Shown piece after piece: positions 12,775-24,037 of a stretch of 64,000 bases of DNA. A program made the translations under genes and the position numbers. The stretch comes from Orychophragmus violaceus (lineage: Eukaryota > Streptophyta > Magnoliopsida > Brassicales > Brassicaceae). Every line of letters starts with the position of its first letter. Within the stretch, counting starts at the first letter, position 1. Below the pieces are notes generated by a model that was not told the origin of the DNA, did no database searches, and was given only the letters and a program-made list of their open reading frames with translations. Location: contig CM058230.1 in NCBI GenBank assembly GCA_030180135.1, positions 18,043,082 to 18,107,081 on the forward strand, written 5' to 3'.

Positions 12775-15700
12775 ATGTCGGGAAACGGTAACGAAACAGA
12801 TTCGGAAAATCCTAAGGTTGACCTAAGCGACCATGAGGGAAGTGATTACAACCAGAGTGATCACGAAGATGATGCGGCCAAAGGCGGCAAGCTGCCGCGA
12901 AACACCGCCAAGACCAAAGCTCGGGATGACGGCAAACATGCCCCGTCACTCAGCGAAACAGAGGCTCAAATCGAGCAAGACAAGACCTTAGCCACTCTAA
13001 TGGCCAAGATCGAGTCACAGAACGATTTGATCAAAACGTTCTCAAAGAAAGTCGACCTACTGCAGACAGAGCAAGCAAAAATCCTTTCAGGACAATGGTC
13101 GAGAAAACCCAGGAGAGAAGTGCCTTCAAAGGTGAAAGACAAAGTCGCTAGACGACTGGTCTATAGCACATCTGAGGAAAGCCACCATGAACAGAGCCAT
13201 AGCAGCGAATCCAGGAGCAACCCGCGTAAGGAAAGCGACAAGGATACTCGCGAGCGGAGCTCACATCCGAGGGAAGGTTCTGAAAGACCCAAACGGAGCG
13301 AAAGTCAGAGACATAACAACCAAAGTGATGAGAGGTATTCACCCGACCGAGAGGAACGTACCAGTCACCAGACACGGGACGTGCACCACAGACGAAATTC
13401 GCGACGTGAGAATGGCTCGCACCGAGACAACTATCGCCGCGAGCGAGGTATGTCATACGAGAAAACTCACGGAGCGTCTATTCGCGGAGCAAGTCGCAAC
13501 CATGTCGAAAAACAACTGATTGAGCTCAAAGACACCCTAAAAGAATTAAAAGGGGAGGTCCATGGCGTGAAGGGGTCCGCACCCGAGATAGACCGAATCA
13601 TCGAGGAAACTCGTAGGACTCCCTTCACCTCGCGCATCACGAACACATATATCAGGCAAAGAGAGAAGCTCAGGCTACCGATGTATGACGGCACCAAAGA
13701 TCCAGCGACCCATCTCACAACGTTCAAAATCATGGCGGCAAAGGCACGGTTCTCATCAAGCGAGGAGCGCGACATCGGCTTCTGCCAACTATTCACCGAA
13801 ACCCTGGAAGGAGACGCGCTAAACTGGTTCTCCCGACTTCCATCCAAGTCAATCGATAGCTTCTCGGACCTCACATGGGCATTCGTAAGGCATCACTTTG
13901 CCTACATTCGTAAAGACACTTCGCTAAGCGCGTTGATGTCGATGACGCAAGAGAAGAAGGAAACCTTGAAAGATTTCGTAGAAAGGTTCAGGACGGTGAT
14001 GACACGAGCTGAGGCACCAGATAAGTTCACTATCGCAGCCCTGACAAACGCCGTCTGGCACGAATCGCCATTTTACCAAGATTTAGTCATCAACCCGCCA
14101 CTAACCATTGAGGACGCATTGGCAAAGAGATTCGGTTCTGGCAAACAGGCAGATAAGAAGGAGGAAAGAGAACCCAGGCAGCATTACGACGGTAAAAGCG
14201 CCAAAACAATGGTTGTGGACGGCGCCGACAAGTCCCGGTCATCAAAGCCGTGGAATAAAAGAGGGAAAGAGGCGAAGAAGGCGCAAGCAGCCTCCGCTAC
14301 GGGGGACAAGTACTGTGAATACCATCAAGCTACGTCACACGACACGGCTGAATGTCGGAATCTCAGAAACGCACTCTACTCCCGACTTTCCAATGAAGAA
14401 ATCAAGGCGGCCATCGAAAGGTTGAAGAAGGAAGAATCGGGACAGAAGAAGGAAGACAAAGCTGACGAGCAGGCTCCCAAGCAAGATAAACCGCCACGGC
14501 GTATCAAAAGCATAGCTTTGAAACGTAACCGTGAAGAAGAAGAGGAGGAGGATGAAGAAGAAACCCCCAAGACCATCCGAAGAATCAACATGATCATGGG
14601 TGGTCTAATCTCCGTAAATGATTCAGTCCGGTCAATCAAAGTCTATGAACGCCTAGCATTGGCCGCGCAAAAAGCGCCTCAACCAATCCTATCAGACGAT
14701 CCGCCCGTCATCTTTACCGACCAGGACCTCTATGGAACTCACTACCCTCATAACGACCCGCTGGTGGTTGAGCTTCTGATCGGAAGTTGCCAAGTATCTC
14801 GAATACTGGTGGACACCGGGAGTTCGATAGACCTAATTTTCCTAGATACACTCAAGAAGATGGACATTAAGGAGGAGGATATCAAGCAGAAGGCCAAGCC
14901 GCTCACCGGGTTCACAAGTGAGACGACGTACACAATTGGAACGATCAAGTTGCCTGTCTTCGCAGGAGGAGTTAACAGATTGGTGAGGTTTCACGTCATT
15001 TACAAGCCAACCATCTATAACGTGATCCTTGGAACTCCATGGCTATATAGCATGAAGGCGGTATCCTCGACGTACCATCAATGTCTGAAATTCCCGACAC
15101 CCAAAGGAATCCAGACAGTCAAAGGATGCCAGAGCGCAAGTCGGTCGTGTTTCGCAAGAGAACATAAGATCAGGGTGCCTTCCTGCATGATCAACACAGA
15201 ACACGGAAGAAAAGGACCGGAGAAAGAATTAATCCAGCAAGTCATCATCGACGAATCAGATGCAAGCAAGTGTGTGGGCATTGGCGCAGGATTACCGGAC
15301 GACATCAAAGAGGAACTGATCACCTTCTTACAGCAAAACGTTACAACGTTTGCGTGGACAATGAAGGATATGAAGGGTATCAACCCAACCATTACAACTC
15401 ACGAGTTGAATGTCGATCCGACTTACAAGCCAGTCAAGCAAAAGAGGCGAAAACTCGGCCCAGAAAGAGCTAAAGCAGTCAACGATGAAGTAGAGAAGCT
15501 ACTCGAAGCCGGTTCAATCCAAGAAGTCAAATATCCTGACTGGTTGGCTAATCCAGTGGTCGTGAAGAAGAAAAACGGGAAGTGGAGAGTGTGTGTAGAC
15601 TTCACGGACCTCAACAAAGCTTGCCCCAAGGATAGTTTCCCGCTGCCGCACATCGACCGACTTGTTGAAGCGACGGCTGGAAACGAACTGCTATCGTTCA

Positions 15701-18513
15701 TGGATGCGTTCTCAGGGTATAACCAAATCCTCATGAACCCAGACGACAGAGAAAAGACGGCCTTCATCACTGAACGAGGCACGTATTGCTACAAAGTCAT
15801 GCCTTTCGGCCTCAAAAACGCTGGCGCCACCTACCAGCGGCTGGTAAACCGGATGTTTGCAGGACAACTTGGTGCAACGATGGAAGTTTATATCGACGAC
15901 ATGCTAGTCAAGTCTCTGATTGCCTCTCAGCATGTCGGTCATCTAAAGGAATGTTTCAACATCCTTAACCGATACGGCATGAAACTTAATCCAACTAAGT
16001 GTACATTTGGGGTGACATCGGGAGAATTCCTAGGATACGTGGTAACTCAGAGAGGAATAGAAGCTAATCCAAAGCAGATCACAGCCATAATCGACTTACC
16101 ATCTCCCAAGAACACTCGAGAGGTACAACGCCTCACTGGTCGCATAGCCGCCTTGAACAGGTTTATATCCCGCTCAACGGATAAATGTCTGCCTTTTTAC
16201 GAGCTCCTACGAGGGAACAAACGATTCGTATGGGACGAGAAGTGTCAAGAAGCCTTCATCCAACTCAAGGACTACTTGTCGAACCCGCCGATACTGTCTA
16301 AACCCGAGAATGGTGAGACATTACTGCTTTATATCGCTGTTTCAACAACAGCAGTGAGTGGCGTGCTAGTTCAGGAAGATCGAGGAGAACAGAAGCCGAT
16401 CTTCTACGTCAGCAAAACAATGAACGGAGCCGAAACCAGGTATCCAGCAATGGAAAAACTGGCTTTCGCAGTCGTCATCTCGGCACGGAAGCTGCGACCC
16501 TATTTTCAGTCACATCCGATTGCTGTATTAAGCAGTCAACCTCTTCGAACGATACTTCATAGCCCGGGACAGTCTGGTCGTCTAGCCAAGTGGGCAATAG
16601 AGTTAAGTGAGTACGACATCGAGTACAGGAACAGGACAACCGCCAAATCACAGGTAATAGCTGATTTCCTTGTCGAATTATCACCTGAATTGGATGTCGG
16701 TACCGAGACAGAAGACAAAAATTGGAAACTATTCGTTGACGGGGCTTCATCTAAAAAAGGAGCCGGGATAGGGATACGTCTCATATCACCAACCGGCGAG
16801 ATATTAGAGCAGTCATTCAAACTAGGTTTCACGGCTTCTAACAACACAGCCGAGTACGAAGCTTTGTTAGCCGGTCTCAGACTAGCCAGGGAAATCGGAG
16901 TACGACATCTCTTGGCCCACTGTGATTCCATGCTTGTAGCCAACCAGATCAACGGCGACTACGAAGCTAAAAATGAACGAATGGAGGCTTATCGAAAGGC
17001 GGCGTTGGAACTCACCAGTTCTTTCGAATTCTTCGACATTGTCCAGATACCAAGAAAGGAAAATGCCCCGGCAGATGCACTTGCGTCGCTGGCATCTAAT
17101 CCCAATCTCTGTCGACGGATCCCGGTAGAAACGATCCACGAGCCAAGCATCCCGCCCCCTGAGAGCAATCAGGAAGAAACTGAAGAAATGATCCTAAGTG
17201 ATAAGGACGACATGTGCTACAATATTCAAGCAAAGGGCATAGACCTCATCGCTGTCCTAACCGGCGACAACAAAGACTGGCGACTTCCGATAAGAGCATA
17301 CCTGACGGAAGGGAAACTCCCAGAAGATAAATGGGAAGCACGACGACTTAAAGTCAAAAGCGCGCGATACACTATACATGAAGGTATCCTCTACAAGTAT
17401 TCTGCTAACAAGATCCTCCTCAGATGCATAAATGGAGACGAAGTAAGTCGGGTTCTCGAAGAAACGCACTCTGGAGCATGCGGAAACCACTCCGGAGGCA
17501 GATCTCTCGCCCTCAAAATCAAGTTGAATGGTCACTATTGGCCGACTATGATAACCGACTGCGAGACCTATTCTAACAAGTGTGAAAAGTGTCAGCGACA
17601 TGCGCCATTCATACATCGGCCTACAGAGCTACTCACAACGTCAACTGCGGCTTACCCATTCATGAGATGGGCAATGGACATCGTTGGACCATTGCCGTTA
17701 TCCAATCAAAGACGCTTTCTGCTCATTATGACCGACTACTTCACAAAGTGGGTAGAGGCCAAGGCTTACGTCGCCATCCACGATGTCCAGGTTCAAAATT
17801 TCGTCTGGAAATATATAATATGTCGTTTTGGGCTACCTTATGAGATCGTCACAGATAACGGATCACAATTCATCTCGAAAGTATTTGAAGGATTCTGCAA
17901 GAAGTGGGATATACGCCTTAGCAAGTCGACACCAAGGTATCCTCAGGGGAATGGCCAAGCCGAAGCTACAAATAAAACCATCATTGCCGGCATCAAAAAA
18001 CGCCTTGAAAGCAAAAAAGGAGTTTGGGCAGATGAGTTAGACGGAGTCCTCTGGTCGCATAGAACGACACCCCGCAGTGCAACAGGAGCCACCCCATTTT
18101 CCTTAGCCTTTGGCGTGGAAGCAATGGTACCGGCAGAGGCTAACGTTTACACTCTCCGCCGCTCTCTCATGCCGCACCATACTGAAATCAACGAAAAGAT
18201 GCTGATCCAGGCTCTCGACACCTTAGAGGAAGAACGGGATCGAGCCCTACTCAGGATTCAGAACTACCAACAGCTCGCAGCTCGGTACTACAACCAGAAA
18301 GTCAAGGAACGCCATTTTCAAGTCGGTGACTTCGTCCTCCGCAAAGTTTACGAAAACACCAAGGAGCGAAGAGCAGGGAAACTCGGGGCGAAATGGGAAG
18401 GACCCTACAAAGTCACAAAAGTCGTCAAACCAGGAGTCTACGAGCTCGAGTCAATGAAAGGCAAGGCTTTACCTCGATCCTGGAACTCGGCAAGCCTAAA
18501 GGAGTACCACTAA
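12775..18513 (+). CDS. Gag-Pol polyprotein of Tat element B (1912 aa, intact)
   Basis: One uninterrupted frame encodes all replication proteins. A charged Arg/Ser/Glu-rich N-terminus (residues 1-270) precedes the capsid-type Gag domain (about 300-450, ALNWFSRLPSKSIDSF). A zinc-binding CEYHQATSHDTAEC motif lies near 510-525 and the aspartic protease LVDTGSS near 678. Reverse transcriptase follows (KWRVCVDFTDLNKACPKDSF near 935, YIDDMLV near 1037), then the first RNase H. A second RNase H-like domain (WKLFVDGASSKKGAGIGI, about 1316-1440) is typical of Tat elements. The integrase has a His/Cys finger (ending CEKCQRHA, about 1565-1610) and DDE residues in MDIVGP (about 1634), TDNGSQF (about 1692) and GQAEATN. 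The ATG at 12775 is the first after the PBS. No disabling change was noticed, so the copy may be active. Confidence 0.95.
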   Translation: MSGNGNETDSENPKVDLSDHEGSDYNQSDHEDDAAKGGKLPRNTAKTKARDDGKHAPSLSETEAQIEQDKTLATLMAKIESQNDLIKTFSKKVDLLQTEQAKILSGQWSRKPRREVPSKVKDKVARRLVYSTSEESHHEQSHSSESRSNPRKESDKDTRERSSHPREGSERPKRSESQRHNNQSDERYSPDREERTSHQTRDVHHRRNSRRENGSHRDNYRRERGMSYEKTHGASIRGASRNHVEKQLIELKDTLKELKGEVHGVKGSAPEIDRIIEETRRTPFTSRITNTYIRQREKLRLPMYDGTKDPATHLTTFKIMAAKARFSSSEERDIGFCQLFTETLEGDALNWFSRLPSKSIDSFSDLTWAFVRHHFAYIRKDTSLSALMSMTQEKKETLKDFVERFRTVMTRAEAPDKFTIAALTNAVWHESPFYQDLVINPPLTIEDALAKRFGSGKQADKKEEREPRQHYDGKSAKTMVVDGADKSRSSKPWNKRGKEAKKAQAASATGDKYCEYHQATSHDTAECRNLRNALYSRLSNEEIKAAIERLKKEESGQKKEDKADEQAPKQDKPPRRIKSIALKRNREEEEEEDEEETPKTIRRINMIMGGLISVNDSVRSIKVYERLALAAQKAPQPILSDDPPVIFTDQDLYGTHYPHNDPLVVELLIGSCQVSRILVDTGSSIDLIFLDTLKKMDIKEEDIKQKAKPLTGFTSETTYTIGTIKLPVFAGGVNRLVRFHVIYKPTIYNVILGTPWLYSMKAVSSTYHQCLKFPTPKGIQTVKGCQSASRSCFAREHKIRVPSCMINTEHGRKGPEKELIQQVIIDESDASKCVGIGAGLPDDIKEELITFLQQNVTTFAWTMKDMKGINPTITTHELNVDPTYKPVKQKRRKLGPERAKAVNDEVEKLLEAGSIQEVKYPDWLANPVVVKKKNGKWRVCVDFTDLNKACPKDSFPLPHIDRLVEATAGNELLSFMDAFSGYNQILMNPDDREKTAFITERGTYCYKVMPFGLKNAGATYQRLVNRMFAGQLGATMEVYIDDMLVKSLIASQHVGHLKECFNILNRYGMKLNPTKCTFGVTSGEFLGYVVTQRGIEANPKQITAIIDLPSPKNTREVQRLTGRIAALNRFISRSTDKCLPFYELLRGNKRFVWDEKCQEAFIQLKDYLSNPPILSKPENGETLLLYIAVSTTAVSGVLVQEDRGEQKPIFYVSKTMNGAETRYPAMEKLAFAVVISARKLRPYFQSHPIAVLSSQPLRTILHSPGQSGRLAKWAIELSEYDIEYRNRTTAKSQVIADFLVELSPELDVGTETEDKNWKLFVDGASSKKGAGIGIRLISPTGEILEQSFKLGFTASNNTAEYEALLAGLRLAREIGVRHLLAHCDSMLVANQINGDYEAKNERMEAYRKAALELTSSFEFFDIVQIPRKENAPADALASLASNPNLCRRIPVETIHEPSIPPPESNQEETEEMILSDKDDMCYNIQAKGIDLIAVLTGDNKDWRLPIRAYLTEGKLPEDKWEARRLKVKSARYTIHEGILYKYSANKILLRCINGDEVSRVLEETHSGACGNHSGGRSLALKIKLNGHYWPTMITDCETYSNKCEKCQRHAPFIHRPTELLTTSTAAYPFMRWAMDIVGPLPLSNQRRFLLIMTDYFTKWVEAKAYVAIHDVQVQNFVWKYIICRFGLPYEIVTDNGSQFISKVFEGFCKKWDIRLSKSTPRYPQGNGQAEATNKTIIAGIKKRLESKKGVWADELDGVLWSHRTTPRSATGATPFSLAFGVEAMVPAEANVYTLRRSLMPHHTEINEKMLIQALDTLEEERDRALLRIQNYQQLAARYYNQKVKERHFQVGDFVLRKVYENTKERRAGKLGAKWEGPYKVTKVVKPGVYELESMKGKALPRSWNSASLKEYH

Positions 18514-18522
18514 GACGGCAAG

Positions 18523-18525
<3 letters not shown>

Positions 18526-18566
<41 letters not shown>

Positions 18567-18623
18567 TTATGTACTATGAACTACGAGTGACTTGATTCTT
18601 CCTCGGAAGATACGTAGGCAGCC
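18526..18623 (+). other. Long A tract and conserved hairpin with TACGTAGGCA, after pol of B
   Basis: A run of 39 A residues (18526-18564) follows the pol stop. Then come GAACTACGA (from 18578), CTTGAT, a perfect 6-bp stem TCTTCC/GGAAGA with a 2-base loop (18597-18610), and TACGTAGGCAGCC (to 18623). The same layout with different but still pairing arms occurs in C at 47702-47744, which suggests a selected RNA structure at the end of the pol transcript. Confidence 0.7.
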
Positions 18624-18743
18624 TTTACCGGCACAGTCACAAATCTAATAAAATCTTTATTTTTCAGATAAATTACCATCTTGAAAGTCAAGCAGAAAAT
18701 CAGGTAAATCCTTTCTCCGACTTTCAAATATTTGATACTAACA

Positions 18744-19170
18744 AAGCCGAGTATCAACTCGCAAAAAGCCGAGTATCAACTCCCAAAAAGCCGAGTATCA
18801 ACTCGCAAAAAGCCGAGTATCAACTCGCAAAAGCTGAGTTATAACTCGCAAAAAAAGAGACGAGCAATGACTCGAAGATAGACGAGCAATGACTCGCAGA
18901 CAGACGAGCAATGACTCGCAGACAGACGAGCAATGACTCGCAGACAGACGAGCAATGACTCGCAGATAGACGAGCAACGACTCGCACCATCAGCATCATA
19001 CCTCCTGGCCAGGGGTGTGGTCTTCCTTGCGCACGAGGTGCACATCGTTGCAAGGAAAAGCCGGGATCCGTCCCGCAAATTCTTCGCGAAAGGAGAATAA
19101 ATAAGCCGAGCACAAATAACTCGCACATTCTCCCACCCTTAGAATAAAGCCGAGCAACTATAAGACTCGC
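18744..19170 (+). repeat. Array of covarying mini-hairpins (element B)
   Basis: Five 21-bp units of the type AAAGCCGAGTATCAACTCGC (one degenerate, CTGAGT..ACTCG) are followed by six 22-24-bp units of the type GACGAGCAATGACTCGCA. A single CGGGA-TCCG-TCCCG unit lies at about 19060-19076, and two CGAG..CTCG units with longer loops end at 19170. All units can fold into small stem-loops. The array lies between pol and the 3' end of the antisense gene. Confidence 0.8.
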
Positions 19171-19436
19171 AAAACCGCCTTATGGCCAAATAAAGTGAAA
19201 GTCGCTATAAAGCAAGACCTAGTGGTGAAAATCACAAGTCTAAGACTTGATCACAGTTGGTTTTTGCCAAAAGCAAGATTAGTTAAAAACCAGCATTTAA
19301 TTAAGCTTTAAAATAGGGATAGATTGATTCAATTCACTATCGAGATTAAAGCAAAGCTTAATTAAGCAAATTAGGGTTTCTTACAAAAAACAAAAACAAA
19401 AATATTACAAGAGAGTTATATCAAAACTCCCGACAA

Positions 19437-22093
19437 TCACTTGTCCTTCTCAGATTCCTCTTGCGACCGTGAAGCACCAGCCAAAGTCGCCACCTCCGAG
19501 CTAACAGATCGAACAAGATCCGCAGGAACAGCTTCCGGGATAACTCCGTGGTTAGTCCCGAACTGATCAATGTTACTTGGAACAGGAGGAGGAGAGTCGT
19601 TGAGAAGATTAAGAATAGGATGCCGGACAGGGGAAAGAACGAATGTAAGCTCTTCCTTGGTCACGACCTCCGTCTCATCAATTTTAGCGTTCACCGCAAT
19701 CTCGTCAGCAGCAATTTGATCCAAAAGAGTCTGAGGGAACGATATGCCTTCACCACTGAGCTTCTCTAAACAGCTCTTCAGACCAGAGATTTGAGCCTGC
19801 TCAACCTGGAGGGAAACAGCAATATCTTGATCCTTCACGTACCGTCGAAAGAGATCAAAATGAGTTTGTGCTTTCGCCCTAACTGCGGCCTCAACTCTAT
19901 CCCTCTCCTTCCGAACCATGTCGGAATAGAACTTCTGCTGGCCCTCCATCTTCTTCTGCAATTTGAGGAGATCAACCTTCGACTTCTCTTTAACAAGGAC
20001 CAACTCCTCTTCCATACTACGAAGCCTGTCCGCAAGTACCGCGTTGTCCGCCACTAGAGCCTTTTTCTCCTCTTTAGCCTTCTTAAGAAGCTCATCCCGC
20101 TTGTTTACCGCGTCAGCCATCTTCTTAGCACTCCAAGAAGCCTCCAGAGCCACACGATTCGACGCGGCGATCATCTGAAAGAAAAATATCTTGGTAAAAA
20201 TAAAAAAAAGAGAAAAGAGCAAGCAAGGTTCGGTGAAAGAGACTTACGGTTGCTTCGGCATTCTTCAGCCTGAGAATGGCGTCTGAATGAGGAAGCTCTT
20301 GCAGAACCGGCCAGTCTCTCTCATTCCCGCGGACGCAGGTCAACAGATCAAAACACGCCCGAGGGTTGTCAATGAAAGGGACCTCGCTTTCATACTGATA
20401 AGCGAAGTTGTGGATGGAAGGACGGGAGTCTCCTTCCTTTATGGGAGCACGGGGACGGACGTGAACAATTTCTTTACAAGAAACGAATGGTTTCGTATTT
20501 CCATGAGCATCAACGACGTTCCCGGCTTCCTGATAAAATCGTTTCCACGGATCAAGGCTCTTCTCAGGAACGTTGGTGGCCGCCTCGTCAGAAACAATGG
20601 CCTTACCGGCTACCGCGGCTTTCTTCGCCGACTTCTCCTTATCTGCTCTACTTTCCGCTGTTCGCTTCTTAGATGGGGCCTTAGGCGGGAGTTTGGAAAG
20701 CGGGGCCGCGACTTCCGGCTGGACAATCACGGTCTGAGGGGCAACCACCTTATCTCCCTCATCAACTGATTGATCCCCGCCTTGCGACGACACGGAGACA
20801 TCCTTCACCGGTTTAGCGGAAGGCAAAGACTTGGACGAGATCTTCTTCGAGTAATCAACCGACTCGATCCTCTGCATCTTGCCCATCTTTTTCGGCTTGA
20901 CAAGTTCTTCTGGAGTAACCTTCTTCCCAATATCCCACTTGGCTACATTGACAAGCGAGAAGTTAGAGAGAAATAAAAGAAATAGAGGTAGCGAAGAAAC
21001 AGACATACGAACCTTCGGAAATCCGTGGAAGGAGCTTGTTGATGCGCTCGCGAGTGAGATCGGACCACTTGCGTAAACCAAGAGACTGAATCTGCTCAAG
21101 GATAGGAAAGAAGTTCCTGGGATATGGCGGCAAGAAAGGATGTTGCACTGCAAAGACAAAGAAGAATTAAGTAAATGATCGCGTTCAAAGGATAGCAAAA
21201 TCGGGACGATATCTACCATAGTCAGTGTTCCAAGACGTCCTGATGAGCTCCCTATGCTCGTCAGGAACGACCAAAGAAGATAACTCGACGTAAAAGTAAG
21301 ATCGTTGCCAATTGTTGATCTTACTAGGCGCATCCGTCAGAACCCGATTACCGCTTTTAAATTTAACCGCAAAACATCCTGGGTTCGTCGCCTTCATGCG
21401 ATTTATAGATGTCATTTCTTCGAAAATTTGCGCGGTTATCGTTATGTTGGCTTCGGCTCCCAGCACTAAAAGACCAACCATGTGGCGAACTGCAACAGCT
21501 GAGAGCTGAGAAATGGCAATCTCGCGGCGATGGCAGTACGAGATCAGCAAGTCGGGCAGGGGAAACCAGCAACGACTGCCCCCAGTATCAGTATTGACAA
21601 AATACGACTCGTAAAGAGTTATGTATCCCGGGGGAGCGGTCCATGGACGGTCAAGCGGAAAAGGGATAACAACCTTGATCCTTGGGTCAGCCCCGCAATC
21701 CCGAAGCAAAGATTTTACCGAAGACGCATTCGATTTGGTCTCAGCGACATTGCCAAAAAATTCACAAGGACCGACCGGCAACGCAGAAGGAGGGACATCC
21801 CCGGAATCATCTTGACCGATAGCAATATCTTCCTCATTAACGTCAGAATCTCGTAGTTGAGGAATGACTAAGTCTTCCCGACCCGAGCTTTCAGCGGCAT
21901 CATTTTGACGAGATGCCTCGCGACGACATCGTAGCTCTTCCACGACATAATGGACTGGGTGATTTCTCAGGTCAGAAGAAGTACCCGACGATGAAGAAGC
22001 GGGAGAATCGGATTGACGACTTGGAGAATCATCCGCAGAAGAGACGGAAACAACTTCTTTGTCTTTACTCGTTGAACAACGGATCAAAGACAT
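19437..22093 (-). CDS. Spliced antisense gene of Tat element B (predicted 814 aa)
   Basis: The predicted exons on the minus strand are 22093-21217, 21147-21013, 20942-20248 and 20174-19437. They are joined across GT-AG introns of 69, 70 and 73 bp with phases 1, 1 and 0. The ATG at 22093 is the first ATG of the frame; further upstream is only a TTG. The protein has a Ser-rich acidic N-terminus and then a domain resembling Pfam Transposase_28 (putative gypsy type transposon; about residues 145-225, with RPWTAPPGYITLYESYF and ISQLSAVAVRHMVGLLVLGAE). A Lys-rich segment (KKRTAESRADKEKSAKKA) may be a nuclear signal, and the C-terminal quarter is a coiled coil. A TATA-like TATAAGTAG lies at 22272-22280. 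Extra antisense frames are known from Tat elements, but the function of this protein is not. C has the same exon plan, supporting the model. Confidence 0.75.
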
Positions 22094-22556
22094 GACTAGT
22101 GAAGAACAAGCGAAGAACACAGAGAAAAACAAAGGTTCGATCTAAAAAGCTATAGAACCTAGAACGGAGCAGCGGCGGAGCGATAATCGGAAAAATAAAT
22201 ATCGAGAGAGAGGATTACCTTCCAAACTTCTTCTCTTGAGCAAAATGAAGAGTGAGAAGCGAGAGAGAACACTACTTATAATGAAAATGACGGCGCAAAA
22301 CTCGAGGCACGCTACTACCAAGGCGACGCTTCGTGTTTCATACCTAACCGGCGATTAGACCGAAAATCGATCCCGGTTTGGCCGAACCAACCGACAGATT
22401 CGGACCGGCCCGCAATAGGACAGGATGGAGCAGCCCAAAGAGAGTATGAGCCTCACAAAAAAGTGAAATTAGCAGGGCAACAAACCATGGGCCTACAAAA
22501 AATCATCTCTTAAACCAAGTTAACTTCCCGTAATGCCGACTTGAAGTCGCCACACT

Positions 22557-22567
22557 GGGGGGGGGGG
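22557..22567 (+). other. Polypurine tract of element B
   Basis: Eleven G residues followed by CTTAT end just before the 3' LTR at 22573. Elements A and C have G13 and G8 in the same position. It primes plus-strand DNA synthesis in LTR elements. Confidence 0.8.
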
Positions 22568-22572
22568 CTTAT

Positions 22573-23099
22573 TGTTAGAGTCAAGATTAGCACTTTCCTA
22601 AGAATGCCTATTCATGAATTTAGGTCGGCCCAAAATGGAAAGTCAGGAATAAGGCCCAAGGCGGTAAAACTTAGGTTAAACCGAACTCGAGGGAACCGAC
22701 TTACATTAGGGCTAGGATGGAAGGCGCCGCGCACTAAAGTCGGAAAAGGGAATATTCCAACTTAGGATAAAGGCGATATTTTAGGAAATATTCTGTATAT
22801 ATCTTATTTTCCTTTTTCATGTAAACCGACTTGTAACCCTATATAAGGGAACCCGATATTCATTCAATAGACACGTTTTTCTGAATATTTTCGGCTTGAG
22901 AGACTTTAGAGCGATATTTAACCTAAAATCTCTCCGGCGACTTCTTAACAATCCTTCACCGGCTTCCATCTCGGAAACGCCGGTTTACAAACCCTAATTT
23001 CCCAAATCTCACCGCGTTCTTAAATCCTTCTTTTAGAATCCCTAATTCCAAACCCTAAAACTCTTTCTATCTTTGGATAGACCGAGTTGAGATCTTACA
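22573..23099 (+). repeat. 3' LTR of element B
   Basis: It is 527 bp and identical to the 5' LTR except for one base near its start. It is followed by the GATGC target duplication (23100-23104), after which the interrupted LINE resumes. Confidence 0.95.
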
Positions 23100-23104
23100 G
23101 ATGC

Positions 23105-23340
23105 CTTGTGGATTGATCACTGGCCAATCAGTGGACTGCGTTGGTGTCTACATGATAACATGGGCTGGATCCTATCAGGAGAGAGAGGATGTCGGAGGAT
23201 CCTTTCGTCTCTACATTCGAAATTGAATGGTCTTTTATGGGCCAGGATGTGTCTCGGTGAAAGGAGGATTTTTTATGTTAGCTTTGGGATGGACTGCATA
23301 AAATTATTAAAGATTATCGATGAATTAAACTGATTTAATA
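23105..23340 (+). pseudogene. 3' remnant of the LINE interrupted by element B
   Basis: The frame that ends before B (CLKIDA) continues after it. The translation (IDHWPISG, MGWILSGERGCRRILSSLHSKLNGLLWA) resembles the C-terminal RNase H-like region of plant L1 ORF2. It ends at a stop near 23330; no clear poly(A) end was found. Confidence 0.7.
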
Positions 23341-23772
23341 CTATTCGAGAACGTTTTGATAGATTTAGTTTATCTCCGATATCCGTAGCATAAATATTGG
23401 TGTCGATATTTCTTTCAAAAAAGGTATGAATTCGAGGCTGTTTATATTTTCAGATCAAAACCAGTTGAGTAGTAAAATTTTCTCAAAAGACCATGTAACT
23501 AATCATTTTTTATTTTATTAATGGATGTAGTTGACGAAAAAACTATTAAGACTATTGATATATTTTTCCAGTTTCATTTGGGTTGTTAGCTTCTTATAAT
23601 GATCTTATATATAAAGCATGTTAGTTTAGTCTAACAACTGGAATGACTTGTATAGAATGAATAATCTTACTATTTTATTTTGCAAACAGATATTATAAAC
23701 CACTAATCTATTTTTATGCCAAATATATAGTCCACTCAATTTACACTAAATTGTTCAATTGAACATTAGTAT
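23341..23772. other. AT-rich spacer between LINE remnant and Copia D
   Basis: No gene or structured repeat is recognised. The last bases before 23773 (AGTAT, 23768-23772) are a candidate target duplication of Copia D. Confidence 0.4.
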
Positions 23773-23881
23773 TATAGACCTAAAAATAGATTAGTAAATT
23801 TATTAGACCTAATGGTATTATGTAACCTTATAAATAATCTGTAATTCCTCTTCTAATAATGTAATTCAGCATTAACCTATA
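23773..23881 (+). repeat. 5' LTR of Copia D
   Basis: It begins TATAGACCTAAAAATAG and ends ACCTATA. The following TGGTATCA (23882-23889) matches the 3' end of initiator tRNA-Met, which fixes the right boundary. Confidence 0.75.
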
Positions 23882-24037
23882 TGGTATCAAACCAGCTTTT
23901 CTAAGGCCTAAAACAGCCGCCTAGCTTTTTTTGTCTTTCTTTCATATTTATCGTTCTTTTTCATCTTTCCAAGTTTCAAAAACTCAGCAATAGCGGCAAC
24001 CCATGATACCATTCCTCTCACAAACACTGAAACTCTC

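Larger units (their letters stand above)
12202..23099 (+). mobile_element. Complete Ty3/Gypsy Tat-lineage retrotransposon B
   Basis: This 10,898-bp element has 527-bp LTRs that differ at one position (G at 12235, T in the 3' copy). A perfect 5-bp target duplication GATGC lies at 12197-12201 and 23100-23104. It contains a PBS, one intact gag-pol frame, a long A tract, a conserved hairpin, a mini-hairpin array, a spliced antisense gene and a G11 polypurine tract. It is inserted in the LINE, whose protein reading joins across it. Near-identical LTRs and an intact frame indicate a very recent insertion. The dual RNase H arrangement supports the Tat lineage. Confidence 0.95.

Noticed and set aside
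13148..18040. Many open frames on other strands and frames inside B gag-pol
   Set aside because: They overlap an intact, motif-rich frame and have no motifs of their own; they are composition shadows.
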